This document shows positions 45,225 through 57,616 of a stretch of DNA of 64,000 nt, in pieces. Source of the DNA: Plazaster borealis (Eukaryota > Echinodermata > Asteroidea > Forcipulatida > Labidiasteridae); assembly GCA_021014325.1 (NCBI GenBank), contig CM037461.1, positions 11,499,501 through 11,563,500 on the forward strand, read 5' to 3'. The first letter of the stretch is position 1, and each line of letters starts with the position of its first letter. The position numbers and the translations under genes are program-made. The notes beneath the pieces were generated by a model that saw only the letters and a program-made list of their open reading frames with translations, did no database searches and was not told where the DNA came from.

Positions 45225-46112
45225 GTGCTCAACAGACTTCAAACAGTGCACGGCATTCATATTCGTGCGAGTTCACCTGTCAATATGGATCGGCAGCTTA
45301 TGATAAAGTTATGCTTTCAGCTTGGTTTTACTCAGAAAGAGATGATTTTATGCCTAGCTTTGAATCATGGAATAGTTACCAGTGAAAGACATCTACGCCG
45401 GCTTTCAAAGAAGTATGGCTTTTACAGGTGGAAAGGACATTCAGACATGAGGATTGCAGCATTCATTGAGGACCAGTTACAGACATCTGGCCAATGTGAT
45501 GGCTACCGCTGGATGCACGTCAGATGCATAGAGGAGGGGTTTGTTTTATCACAAAACACCATTCATATGTTACAGCATTTGCTAGAGCCTGAAGGTGTTG
45601 CAGCAAGGAGGAGACATCATTTGAGATGTCGCACGTACATCAGCTCTGGCCCGAACTTAACATGGCACATGGACGGTTTAGAAAAGTTAAAACCATTTGG
45701 TATTGCTATCAACGGATGTATTGATGGCTATTCAAAGCATTTGATTTGGTTGGAAGCTTATACCACCAACAATGATTCTAAAGTTATACTGGGATATTAT
45801 TTGGCAATAGTTTGTTCTGGAAAGGGATGCCCACGCAGAGTCATGGCAGATATGGGTACCGAAAACGGCCATGTAGAGCAAGTGCAAACTTTTCTCAGAC
45901 GAAATCATGACGACAATATGGCTGGAGCTAAAAGTTTTCTTTATGGAAAAAGCATAACTAATCAAAGGATTGAGGCCTGGTGGAGCTTTCTCAAGAAACA
46001 ATGCTGACAATATTGGATAGATATCCTGCACACACTAAAAAAGGGTGGATTGTTCAGTGGGGATGAATTAGATAAAAGTTTGGTGCAGCTTTGTTTCATG
46101 AGACTAGTACAG
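45225..46112 (+). pseudogene. Integrase-core (rve-like) gene exon with one nonsense codon
   Basis: The frame reads MDRQLMIKLCFQLGFTQKEM and HGIVTSERHLRRLSKKYGFYR, a helical N-terminal domain, then an integrase-like core: first Asp in LTWHMDGLEKLKPFG (near 45672), second in RVMADMGTENG (near 45849) and Glu in NQRIEAWWSFL (near 45972). The D-59-D-41-E spacing fits an RNase H-fold integrase. This is a family of integrase-core proteins found in many copies in fish and invertebrates and often spliced. A TGA at 46005-46007 replaces an expected Trp codon, yet the frame stays open beyond it to a strong donor CAG|GTAAGA at 46112, so the exon seems to have been intact until recently. The start codon is uncertain; an ATG at about 45285 (MDRQ) is the best candidate. 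Its cellular role is unknown. Confidence 0.72.
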
Positions 46113-47131
46113 GTAAGATACTAAAACCTAGTGTGACTTTTTGAGTTATTTTTGAGAGAAAACCCCCCAATTTTATCGAGTAAACGATTCTTTATACTCG
46201 GCACATTACACCCGTTTTGCCCCTGGGTTAGCTCTCGTGAGTCATGGTAAGACTGATTTGCCAGTCTAGGTTATCTCCTGTGGCTTTACACTGTTGCGTG
46301 TTTTGTGCGTTAGAGTTCTCAGTGTGTTACCTGTGAAGTCATGTATAATTTATATAGGTAGTGAAGGATTCAGGACAACCAATGAGAGCAAGGTTTACGT
46401 AAGTTTGTTTTGGCTTGATTAACAAGGTTGACCAATAAGGATTGGCCTTGCAAATGGCTGAAAGTTTGGTGGGAGCAAATATTGTCACTTTGTCACAGCT
46501 GATGCTTGCAGAAACTTTTCAAGAAATTCTGCTTTAAAATTTTTGGTTTTACGTTCAGGATAAAAGTGATTCAATGTTGGTTTTTGTCAACATGCAGTCA
46601 CATTTTTGTTTAGTCATTATTTCTATGCCAGAATGTTCTTCCCAGTGAGGGCTGTGGTGTTTAATATCCGATCATTTCACTAGATTTTGGGATTGGACTT
46701 GGACGGAGGTGACATGTAAATTTAACTACCGTTAACATTATGTATGGTCTTGATGGTGTAGGCCTACTGTACGGACATGACGGATGCCACCAACCGTTTT
46801 CACCACGCTGCAGCTGCCGGGAGTATTTTACATTTCAGGACATCTGAGCTAGTTAGTTCAAGATGAAACCCGGCCATAATCAGATAAATGCTATATTGTT
46901 TCGGCTGCGTTTCGGCTGCAACTTACCTTCTCTAACTGGGATCACAACTTTATGACAATACACCAACGTACATGTACATTTTAGTATGAAGACTACAACA
47001 AGTACAACAGCAAGTTTTACGTCAAGATTGATGGTCGTCAAGGTTGCAGTTTATATCGGCCTTCCCCATTTTCGTGGACATGCCAATGTTAGACATAGAA
47101 TCGTTGAACGATTGTTTTTTACTTCTCGACG
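46113..47131. other. No gene recognised
   Basis: I looked for a following exon of the integrase-core gene (a continuation after the donor at 46112) and did not find one. Confidence 0.5.
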
Positions 47132-47134
47132 TAA

Positions 47135-49339
47135 GGCACCTTGTCAAAACTATCCCCGGGAAAACACAGGGACATTCTAACCCGGGGACGTTTTTCCTCC
47201 CGCTCCAATTAGTTTAGCTTTCCAATTCACAACGGGACTATTCCGGGACACTTCACTGACAGCTGATCTGTATGTTTACATTCTTTAAGATTAGACCTAA
47301 GCACTGAGATCGTTATCTACTGGAAGCCTGGTTTGCGGTTACCACTGAGCGAGGTCACCTGTTTGTGGTTTTCTCAACCAGATAAAGCCAACACTGGGGT
47401 ATGGACTGGGATCTACAATATATACGTGTTTTATGCAGTTATCATTTAGCACTTTGATAAATTCTGTTTGACATCATGAAAACAATCTTCTCAAAATAAT
47501 GTTAAAGAACTATATGCGTGATGAAAACACTTAATTATTTTGCAGAGTTGTTTTGTTTTGTACTTTTGTGATATTGATTGTTACGTTGGAAAACTTAACT
47601 AACTTGGAGTTTAACTTTGAGTTTTATTTGCAGCGTTTTTTGTTTTTTTAATCCATAAAGGTAGACACTTCGGACACATTTCACATTTCTAACCTTTTAA
47701 CCAAACAAATTTCCACATAAGTCTCACACATAGACTGAAAAACACAATACAAATTACAGTTTTTATAATGTATTACCTCTTCTTTATTTTACCTCACAGT
47801 ACTTCAAACATGGTTACATTATTTCTGATGCACTGTACCTTTTTATATTTATTGTGTACTTGATTTTACTGTGGTGTTCTTTACACATTTATTTGGAAAA
47901 GTCGGCCACCCCTAAAAATGAACGCAACCTCTCCATCCCCCACCCGCCAGTGATTTAGCCGCCCTACCAATCATTTAACAATCTTGAATGAAAGCAACTT
48001 CGAACCTGATAACCACGAATTTAATAACAACAATGAGCATTTAAAGGCTCTGCTGCTTTCCGTTTTAGTTTTCGTTTGAAGAGTTTTTGAGCAAGATGAA
48101 CAATTGAAATGGATAATATACCTTGCCTTGCCCTCTCATAAATTCATCGCCCCTTTATAGCAACAAAAACAACTTCACCTTTCCAACTGAAAATATTTAT
48201 TCATAAATACCCCAGACAGTTTCGCTATTCCTATTGGTGGAGAGCACGTCACGTGGGGGTGTTTAAACGGATGATAATGCACGGCCAAGAGTGTTTATAA
48301 CCGGCTGGGCTTCGCGTATTGGACGCGCAAGCTCCGCCAATTTACTTACGCGGAACGCAATGCATGGCTATAGTTCCCGCGCGTAGCCTAATCTTTTTGT
48401 ATACGCGCGTACACACAACCCAACGCGCACAAAAAAGAATTTTACAAAAGTTTTTGAAAATGTACAAACTTCGATGTCAGAGATTGTCTTTTTACCACCG
48501 ATTTTCCTTATTCTTTCACTTTTTAACAAAAAGGCATTTATGAATGGGAATAAATGAGTAGTGTCTAGTTCTTAAACGGCCGTTTAAAACCATGCAGGTC
48601 GTGGCCGCGATAAAGGCCCTCGCCTTCGGCTCGGGCCTTTATCGCACGGCCATGACCCTGCCGGTTTTAAATGGCCATTTAAGAACTCGTCGCCACTCTT
48701 TTATTCCCTTATTTACTGTCGCTGTTTAAATAAAATAAATGGAGATGCATTTTCATTCTCCTAACATATAATTGAGTGATGGGTTTAAACATAATACATT
48801 GTAGTTTAAACAAAACCTGTGTGTGTTATTTTTTTTTTTTCATGAGTGAATGTGTCTACTGTTTATATATGTAGGTTTTCCATGCAGTCTTCTTCCATGT
48901 ATTTTTTCCAAGAAGGGTAAAAAAAACCTTCACGTGGGTAATAATTGTGCCACGATAATCATGATCGGGTTTGTTCACAATAAGGGATCAATTGTAATAC
49001 AAGTTATTTAAACACCATCCTACCATTCCAAAATAAGCAGCACAGATGGATGGATGTTTGGAACATAATTATATTGTGTTGGCAAAGGTTAATTATAAAT
49101 TGCGGTTGATAGATTTCAAGCTCTGTGTTGCTGAAAAGCCCTGGAGGGTGTGAGATCTTATCAGGGCCAAACCACAGAGAGCTCAGCAGGGGAGTATAAA
49201 CAAACTCAGGGAGAGTGTGGTCCAGCACCGGGAGAGAGCCGACCGGGAGAGAAACTAAATAACAATTCATCCCGACCAGAAAACCACGACCGGGACAGAT
49301 ATCCCTGAATATTCCCGGGGATAGTTTTGACAAGGTGCC
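47135..49339. mobile_element. Harbinger-like non-autonomous element
   Basis: Terminal inverted repeats of 28 bp, starting GGCACCTTGTCAAAACTATC, at 47135 and (inverted) ending at 49339, flanked by TAA on both sides (47132-47134 and 49340-49342). A TAA/TTA 3-bp duplication is typical of PIF/Harbinger. The 2.2-kb body has no transposase. It includes a palindromic element at 48546-48708. A worn relative lies at 7748. Confidence 0.85.
48546..48708. repeat. 163-bp palindrome with TTCG tip (MITE-like)
   Basis: The outer arms GGGAATAAA ... TTTATTCCC and the inner arms CTTAAA-CGGCC ... GGCC-TTTAAG enclose GCGATAAAGGCCCTCGCC / GGCTCGGGCCTTTATCGC. The centre is TTCG at about 48625-48628. Stem mismatches are few. 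Confidence 0.92.
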
Positions 49340-49342
49340 TAA

Positions 49343-50404
49343 CTTCGTTTCATGGTTTTAGTCAGCAACGTGGAGAGTTGCGGGTTATGCCTTTGCTTTA
49401 GCAGGCGATGGATGAACTGCTGGGTTCGGTAAAGAATGAACAACACTAACACTACAGTGCAACAGTAGTGAGTCGAGCATCTGTGAATCATCGACGACAA
49501 TACGGTATATGCATGTCACATTGTCAGGAGTGTGCCTCCGTACTGTAGTGCCATGACTCTAGAGTGAGGAGTGTCATAACTATAGGCGCCGTTCGTTATA
49601 GTGGTGACTGTTAACGTTTCATCTATTATTATTTTATTGGACTATGATGACTGAGTTGAGTGAGTGGCGGCAGTTCTCAGGACAGTTTGATCAGTACGAT
49701 CTTCACTTTCAGTTTTCAATTAAATCATTGTATAAATAATAATTGGACTGGGCATTGGTGATTTCATCGTTTTGCATATATTCCTATCGTACTTTTGATG
49801 ATGACGATAATGATTTTAGAAACAAAATATTGACGTTCAGCAATCAACTAGTTACTAGTTTCATACATGTACACGTCCTGTACCCATTCGATATGTTTTA
49901 GAGGGTCAGCAAACAATTTCTACAACAGGTACAATTGTGTAGTGTAAAATAATATTTACACTTTTCTTATTATAAATTAGTCTGAAGAGTTTTGCAGATG
50001 CATAGCATGTATAGTTCATACAAAGCAGAGTGTTGTATCTTTGGTGGCCCGTGTCAAATGTTTGGAGGGCCCGTGTAGCTGTTAATTGGCTAGCCATGGT
50101 TGGGTGCAATTGACCATGACGAGTGGTTGTGCTGAGTATCCTTCGTTGAACGGAGTGGCCAGTGGACTGCCCGCTCTCTAGTGAGTTTTATTTCAGTCTT
50201 CGTTCGGTCCCTTCTTTGTGCCATTTGCTTAGGTTACCCGTTTTTGAGCGGACAGGTTCGCAGTTTGACATGCTTTTGTATTGTATCTTTGCTTTGAAGT
50301 TGTTGGTTTACATACATTTTTTTCATCGCCGTCCTTGTTCTCTCTATGGTCAATACTTTAAATTGAATTTGATGATGGTGGAGGTAATGGATACCCAGTG
50401 GGCA
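49343..50404. other. No gene recognised
   Basis: Frames such as 50162-50458 lack motifs and overlap the start of a repeat array. Confidence 0.5.
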
Positions 50405-50935
50405 CATGACGGTTTAAAGACGTCATTTTATGGTTGTTATCTAGTCGCTTGGACTTGAGCGGTCGTTACCAAAAAACTTTAAGAAGTGTTTCTTCATATT
50501 TCGGAACTCAGTCTCTCACTTCAAAATAACACCCTCAAAATGACGTCTTTATGACGTCGTTTAAAGGTCGTTATCTAGTCGTCTGTATAACTTGTGGTCA
50601 TGGTCAAAAAACGACATCTTCAAGACGTCTTTCTTCCAACACAAAAATCATCTCCACCTGCCAAAAAACAAGAAACACGACTTATTAACAACCTTTTAAT
50701 TTGGTCGTTATCTAGTCGTAAATGTACTACTGGAGGTGGTGGTAAAAAAAAAAGACCTTTTCAAGACATCTTTCTTCCCATCCAAAACTCATTTCCACCC
50801 ACCCCCAAAACAACAAAAACACGACGTCTTTTTACGGTCGTTATCTAGTCGTATGTACTACTGGAGGCGGTGGTAAAAAACAACCGACCTTTTCAAGACG
50901 TCTTTCCATCCAAAACTAATTTAGTTTTTGTTTAT
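50405..50935. repeat. Tandem repeat, period about 134 bp
   Basis: GGTCGTTATCTAGTCG starts at 50432 (GGTTG variant), 50566, 50703 and 50836, spacing 134, 137 and 133. Between these, GACGTCTTT and TTTCTTCC-ATCCAAAA recur. The copies are diverged. Confidence 0.8.
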
Positions 50936-51229
50936 GGTGACTAAAGTAGTATGAGTAATGGTAGTTTGTAATGCAGGCTCACTTTCTGAGTCCATAGTTT
51001 GTGTGTGCAATTGCTATGCTGTTAGCTCCAGTTAATTATTGAATAGTTCAGAATTCATTGTGTTACTTCAATTGTTTAAGAGATTCAGTGTTGATCACAA
51101 TGTACAGTGCGTCTGTGTCTGTGTACTGAGTAGACATCTTTAGATACATCTGTACAGTGTCCGTTAGTCACCACCACCATGCCACACTACAGCGTACATG
51201 GTAAGCAGTTGGGGTCAGGGTCACAGGTC
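50936..51229. other. No gene recognised
   Basis: Unique-looking sequence before the left arm of the inverted duplication. Confidence 0.5.
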
Positions 51230-51646
51230 ATTATGGTCCAATTACACTGCTTGAAAACTGTATGGTAAGCCATTCGAAAACAAACGGCTTGGCTGATGCA
51301 CAGAGTACACCAAGATTAAAGAGTTGAGTGTGGTTATTTCTTCATGGTTGTGGCTGTGATCAGAATGAGTATCATCAGTTTTCCTGCAGCTAGTCAAGTC
51401 CAAGTTGGTCAAAGAACAATAGTTTGGTTACAGCATGGAGGTAGCATGGAGGTTACAGTACACTGGATTAAAAATAAGTTTCACTTCTTCCATGAATGAT
51501 CTGCATGATGAAAAAGTTGGCACTCTGATTTGTTAGTGAACAAAAAGAACACAACGTAAGCATTGCCAGATGTGCATTCTGATGACCGCATGGCTTTACT
51601 CACTGGTCAGTACAGGTGCACAGACATTATTTCGGACAATCGTACT

Positions 51647-52240
51647 TGTTAAGAAATTACAGCGAAAGTGCGCCACCACGCGGCAAGAAAAGCTGCTCTC
51701 ACCTGCTCGCCATCAAGGCTAAAATCGGATGGTGAGTTTCTCTAATTTAACGTAAACTTTTTGATTAATATAATTGTGTTACGATAAAACCTGGTCTATA
51801 ATTGTTTCTTATAAATGCTAAAGATTCTTAATCATTCAAATTCAGTGCATTACTGTTTTGTAATTATCGTGAATTTGCAGCCAAATCCGGTGATGTTTCT
51901 TTAGGTGTCGGAAATACATCCCTTTCCATATATGCACAAACCCTAAGGGAAATTTATTACGTTGCATTCCAATTAGTATGTCAATAGCCTTGTTAGTAGT
52001 AATCTTGTATGATTGATTCCTAATCCCTAAGTCTTTTCTTTGGTTTGTTTTGCAGACTAAATTACTAAATACACAACACCCTACCGAGTAATCCAATTAG
52101 CCTGAATATCACAAACCTACACGTTTAATACTGTTCCTGATTTCCTATTACCGATTGTGGTGAACTGATTACTGTGGTGAATAAACTGATTGAACTGAGA
52201 ATTATATCTGATAAATGCTGACTCCAGTGCTTATTTTTCA
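51647..52240 (+). repeat. Bel/Pao 5' LTR (594 bp)
   Basis: It starts TGTTAAGAAATTACAGCG and ends CTTATTTTTCA. By eye it differs from the 3' LTR at about 18 sites. Its antisense strand has an 84-codon open frame (52096 to 51842), also open in the other two LTR copies. Confidence 0.95.
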
Positions 52241-52267
52241 TGGTGACCCAGACGTGATACCAATAAC

Positions 52268-54200
52268 ATGGATGACCACGTACCCCCTCCAAGCCTCGCG
52301 AGCCAGCATTCAAAGAATTCAACTAAATCAATATTAAGCCGTCATTCCAAGAAATCAACCCAATCTGTATTGAGCCAACAAAGTAGCCTAAGTGTCAGTT
52401 TACTATCCGTGAGAGCCCGGATCCAAGTAGCTGCCAGAGAAAAGGAGCTAGCTGCCACCCGTAGGAAAGCAGAGATAGAAGAAAATGCTCGAGCCGAGAG
52501 AGAGAAGATAGAGCATGAGCTTTTGGCAGCACAAAGGACCCGTGAAGAATTTTGCCCTACACCAGAAAAGGTTGTACCTTCAGCGACAAAGAGAACAAGA
52601 GGATGAAGAATTGGCATTGGAACGTGCTCGTATGGATGCCGATCAGGAGGAACAACGGATTCTGACGAGAAAACGAGATTTCTCCAGCCAATTAGAACTT
52701 GAGAAACAAGGACAGAACTGAGACTTGCTCAAGCCAGAATTGAGTCTGCCATCCTCACTGAGACTGAGAACAATGATTTGCATTTTAATGATAGTGGCTC
52801 TTTAACAAATATTAGTGTTTCTTTGAACCCCACCACCGGGGTAAATTCCAATGACTACACTACCGTGAAGTCACCTTCCGATAAGCCGTATGAGCCGAGC
52901 ATGCGCTTTGTGCCTGCGCATTGCGTTTCCGCTGCACCTGTGCGCACGCTTGCCGCCAGCACGCCTGCTGTAAGCTTTGCGCCCTCTCAAACCATAACCG
53001 TTAAATCTGCTTTTTCCACAGCACAGCCCAGTGTCACATACGCAGTTGATGACACACCCCGTCTGTGGTCTGCCACCCCACACCTAGCATCCAAAGCCAC
53101 ACCCAGTACCGGCCCGACGCCAATTCCTGCTGCCGTTTCCTGCTACCCTAGCAATTCAGCTCCCTTGGCATACCCGGTGATTACTTAGACACACCCCATT
53201 GGACAACCTCCGTCTACTGCAGCTGCAGAGCACCCAGTTGTTCCATCCGTGTCAGATTCCGGCATAATTAATCAAATGATGCTCAGCTCCATGTTGGTGG
53301 CAACTGCAGGTGGACTGAACATGGAAGTCCCTCACTTCAGCGGAGGTGATCCGTCAGAATACCGGTGCTTTGAGACGATGGTTGATAGCTGTATAAGACC
53401 ACTAGTCCACCTTAGTGAAATTCAGAAATATTTCATTCTTAAGTCCAAACTGAGTGGTCAACCAAGTAAGGATATTAAAGGCCTCGAGCACGATGCACAG
53501 TCCTTTACCAAGGCTATGGCTGTGCTGAAGAAGTTGTATGGTGACATCGGAATCCTCATCAGAACCAAAATTGAAGAGATCACATCATGGCCGAAACTAA
53601 GAGCCCATGACTCCAAGGGGTTCGTTGAATTTGCATCAACGGTCTCAGCATTAGTAACTCAACTCCAGAGTGCTCCAGAGGGACAGGCAGAGTTAAAGGC
53701 TAACTCAACTGCTTGTATTCTGTATAGCAGACTTTCCCCTACTCACCAGACCACATTCTTGAGATGTATGCAGAAAAAAGATGTGACAAATTTCTCCCTC
53801 AAAGACATCAACAAATGGTTACAAGAAACGTCAGAAATATCTCGCAAAAAGATGCAATTGGAAGATAACATACCAACTGAGTCTCAGATGACCAACCGAG
53901 CCAAGCGAGGAAAAGGTGCAGTCGCATTCTATTCCAAAACCAGAACGAGCAGCGTTCAGTCCAGTACTGCTCTCTCATCAAAACCAGAAAAAAGCGATGC
54001 CCCCAAACACCGACAGCAAGACAGGAAGTTCATCCGGAAATGCCCTTATTGCGATGGGAACACTGGTTATCCTGGTGCTTTAATTTCAAGAAGCTTTCAC
54101 TTCCTGAGAGGTTGAGGTGGATTAAAGAAGGTCGTCGTTGTTGGAAATGTGCCCGTAAGCACAAAGAAGGTCAGGAGTGTGATCTGTGCAAGCCGTGCAG
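52268..54200 (+). pseudogene. Bel/Pao gag remnant
   Basis: It starts MDDHVPPPSLASQHSKNS, a serine-rich then highly charged coiled-coil region (AAREKELAATRRKAEIEENA). Frameshifts near 52530 and 52715 and a TAG at 53186-53188 break it. From 53249 the frame carries VPHFSGGDPSEYRCFETMVD and LSGQPSKDIKGLEHD, the DUF1759-like gag domain of Bel/Pao elements, then KFIRKCPYC. A shift near 54060 leads into the zinc-binding block RRCWKCARKHKEGQECD and CKPCRECDQTHLTILH. Gag would form the particle shell; this copy is broken. Confidence 0.85.
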
Positions 54201-57200
54201 AGAGTGCGACCAAACCCATCTGACCATCCTTCATGATCTTATTGTCCAGCCGGGGTATGGGGTCTATTATTCACGATTCGATCCCAACCTTTCCGTTTTC
54301 TATGGAGATGGCAACCCTTGGCTCCTCTGTGATGTTTGCATGAAAATTCTACCAGTCACCCTGCATAGTAAAGGTGCTAAGTTGGAAACCTACTGTTTAC
54401 TGGATGATGCATCCAATTTCACTATGATCCTCGATGAGGCTGCTGAGTCATTGGGACTCGATGGTCAGGATACTGTGTTGCCTATTGCTACTGCCAGAGA
54501 AGAATGTACACACTGCAAAGGCAAGATTGTCAAGCTTGATGTTTCACCGGCCGACGAACCAAGACATCGTATAAGTATCTCTGGTGTATTTTCATCCAAA
54601 ATGCTCAGACTGTCTGAACATTCTATTCCCGCACAGGCCTTGCGCCAGAGATGGGCTCATCTAAAGGATGTTCCCCTGCATGAGTGTAAAGAAGTACGAC
54701 CCCTTCTACTGATAGGCAGTGATCATCCTGAGCTGGTGGTTCCATTGGAGAGCCGCTTTGGTTCAGAAGGCACTCCAGTGGCAGTGCGAACTGAACTTGG
54801 ATGGGCGGTGCAAGGCCCCACCATGAATCACCGACATCGTGGTGAACTTAACTACATGTCGAGACCAACACCTTCTGATGCAACTTTACACGAAGGTGTC
54901 TGTAAGTTATGGCATCATGACTTCAAAATGTATGCTGAGAGGAAGCAAGTCACCCGGTCAAAGCAAGACCAACGTGCCATAGATCTCCTTGAAACCAAGT
55001 CCACTTATGTAGAAGTGGATGGTGCCCGCAGAGTGGCAACTCCACTCCTCTGGAGGCAGGATGATGAAAACCTCAGAAGTCCAGTAAGCTCTGTGATTCC
55101 CACTCTCCTTCGAAATGAGCAACGCCTTAAACGAGATCCGGAGCTTGCAAAGGTTCACTGTACTAAAATACAAGAACTGAAGGATCCAGGACTAGTTCGT
55201 ACGGTTTCTGACCAGGAGAAAGCGAATGATGCCAGGCGTCAGTGGTATATCCCTCATCATATTGTCAAACAATGACAAATGTCGACTTGTGTTTAATTGA
55301 GCCTTCAAGTACTGTGGCCACTCCCTGAATGATCGACTCCTACCTGGTCCCATACTTGGTTCATCCCTGATAGGTGTACTGTTGCGGTTTCGGCAACATC
55401 TTGTGGCTGTCTCAGGAGACATTAAGGCAATGTTTCACTGTGTCTATACCTTGGAGAGAGATCGCTGCATGCTGAGGTTCTTATGGAGGGCACTTCGCAC
55501 AGAAGACCAACCGGAGGAGCTCGAGTGGAACGTACTTCCATTTGGTACAACATGTAGCCCCTGCTGCGCTTCGTTCGCTTTACAAAAGCATGCCAAAGAG
55601 AATGTTGAAGACCCTGATGTACTACGAAGCGTCACAAGTGCATTTTATGTAGACAATTGTCTAGATGAAAAACAAATGTGCAAGAAGCAAAGGAACTAGT
55701 GCAAAAGCTGTGCAAATCCCTCGGAGAAGGAGGATTCCCTATCGTCAAATGGGCGAGTCACAAGCCTGAGGTCGTAGCAGATCTTCCAACTACAGCTAGA
55801 TCTGAAAGTACTGAGAGATGGCTTAATCTCAATTACACTTCACCAGAAGAGGCTGCCTTGGGCCCCAGATGGAATTTTGGATCCGACTCCTTTACGTACC
55901 AGTTGAAGCTCCATGACTGGCCTGTTCTCACCAGGAGATCTGTGCTAAGTGACGTAATGAGATGTGCAGGGAAGGACCCCTTGGGCTTCCTGATGCCCTT
56001 TATGGTGAGAGGCAAGATGCTGCTTCAGGAGCTGTGGAAGAGACCTTGGGGGTGGGACGATCCAATTCCGGACGAGGGTGAGGCGGGCATGAGTGCTCAG
56101 CATATGAGATGGCGAGCCGAAATTGCTGACCTTCCTCATGTTAGTTTTCCCCGCTGCTACCTGCCTGAACACTTCAACCCTGATGGAGTGACATACCAGC
56201 TCCACGTTTTTACAGATGCCTCGGAAAGAGCATATGGGGCAGTTGCCTACCTCCGATCCACTGCTACCAATGGTGAAGTGTCTGTGCGCTTTGTGATGTC
56301 CCGATCCCATCTTGCCCCAAAGCACGTTCAGACAATGCCACGGTTAGAACTCCTTGCAGCTGTCAGTGGAGCTGAACTAGCAGAACTGTTAGAGAGTGAA
56401 ATGAAGATGACGCTTTCAATCATCTGCTGGGGTGACAATACCACCGTCCTCACTTGGATCAAGTCGGAGTCTTGCCGCTACAACCGTTTTGTTGGTGCAC
56501 GTATCTCTGAAATTCAACGGCTAACAGATCATGCCACATGGCGGTATATTAATTCTGAACGAAATCCAGCTGATGACCTCACTCGTGGTCTGGAACTCAG
56601 ACTACTTGTCGAGACTAGCAGATGGCATGCTCCGCCCTTCCTTTATTACGGTGAAGACAGGTGGCCTGAGTGGCCAGCCCAACACGACCCGGAAGAAGCC
56701 AAGTCTGTGTTGAAACAACAGGGTGCAGTCACTCAAGTGGCTAAGAACAGTTGTCCGGAGATAGATGCTACCAAATACACCACATGGGATGAGCTTGTGG
56801 AGGCATCAGTTGCACCCCACTTCGGTGAAACCTGGGAGCGGGAGATCCGATCAGTGAAGAATGCCTTGTACGCCATCCTGGGGAAGCAGACGGTCACCCC
56901 TACTGTACTGTATACCATGCTTGTTGAGTTTGAAGGCCTTATGAATTTGAAACCCCTGGGTTACGTGTCATCAGATGTCTCTGATCCTGATCCAATCACC
57001 CCCTTTATGCTACTCATGGGGCGGCGAGACCATGCTCCCCCACAAGTTGTCTACCCTGGGGAGGACATTCTAAGCAGAAAGCGTTGGAGACAATGCCAAG
57101 TCCTGATGCAGAGATTTTGGAAAGAGTTTGTTCAATCCTACCTACCGGCTATGCAGGCACGCCAAAAGTGGCGAGGTGAGACTACAAACCTTTCGGTTGG

Positions 57201-57420
57201 TGATGTCGTCCTGATGATTGATCCCCAGCAAGTCAGAGCCCGTTGGCCAGTTAAAGTTATTGAGGTGCTTCCTGGTGAAGATGGACGAGTACGTGCTGTC
57301 AAGGTGCAGACCGACGACCGGGTACTCACTCGACCTGTGGCCCGTTTGATCAAGCTGCCAGTGGTACCAGACGAGGATGAACACACTGAAGTACCCATGA
57401 ATGATGATATCAAGAAGTAG
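54201..57420 (+). pseudogene. Bel/Pao pol remnant: protease, RT, RNase H, integrase with internal loss
   Basis: The protease has YCLLDDASNFTMI as its active-site region and TELGWAVQG downstream. RT follows (RRQWYIPHHIVKQ). A stop at 55273 and another shift precede VSGDIKAMFHCV (first catalytic Asp) and FYVDNCLDE; YVDN in place of YVDD occurs in relatives of this group. A shift near 55690 leads to the last frame: GGFPIVKWASHKP, RNase H with VFTDASERAYGAVAYL and CWGDNTTVLTWI, and the domain with WRYINSERNPADD. At about 56810 the frame jumps from TTWDELVEAS to APHFGETWEREIR, so the integrase zinc region and the first two catalytic acids are deleted in frame. The C-terminal part (SVGDVVLMIDPQQVRARWPV) is intact. 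Confidence 0.9.
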
Positions 57421-57616
57421 ACCCTTATGCATCTGCAGATCTTTCCTGCAGTAAAGCTCCAGTGTTACACCCTTAAAGGGGGCGGCCATTTTGTTTGAAA
57501 GTTGTTCCTGTTGTATTTGCAATTTATTCAAATTAACCTCATGATCAAAGTTTTGATTCACAATTTACTAATCCCCTTGTTATTTTGTAAACTATTGCGC
57601 ATAGTTTAGGGGCGGC

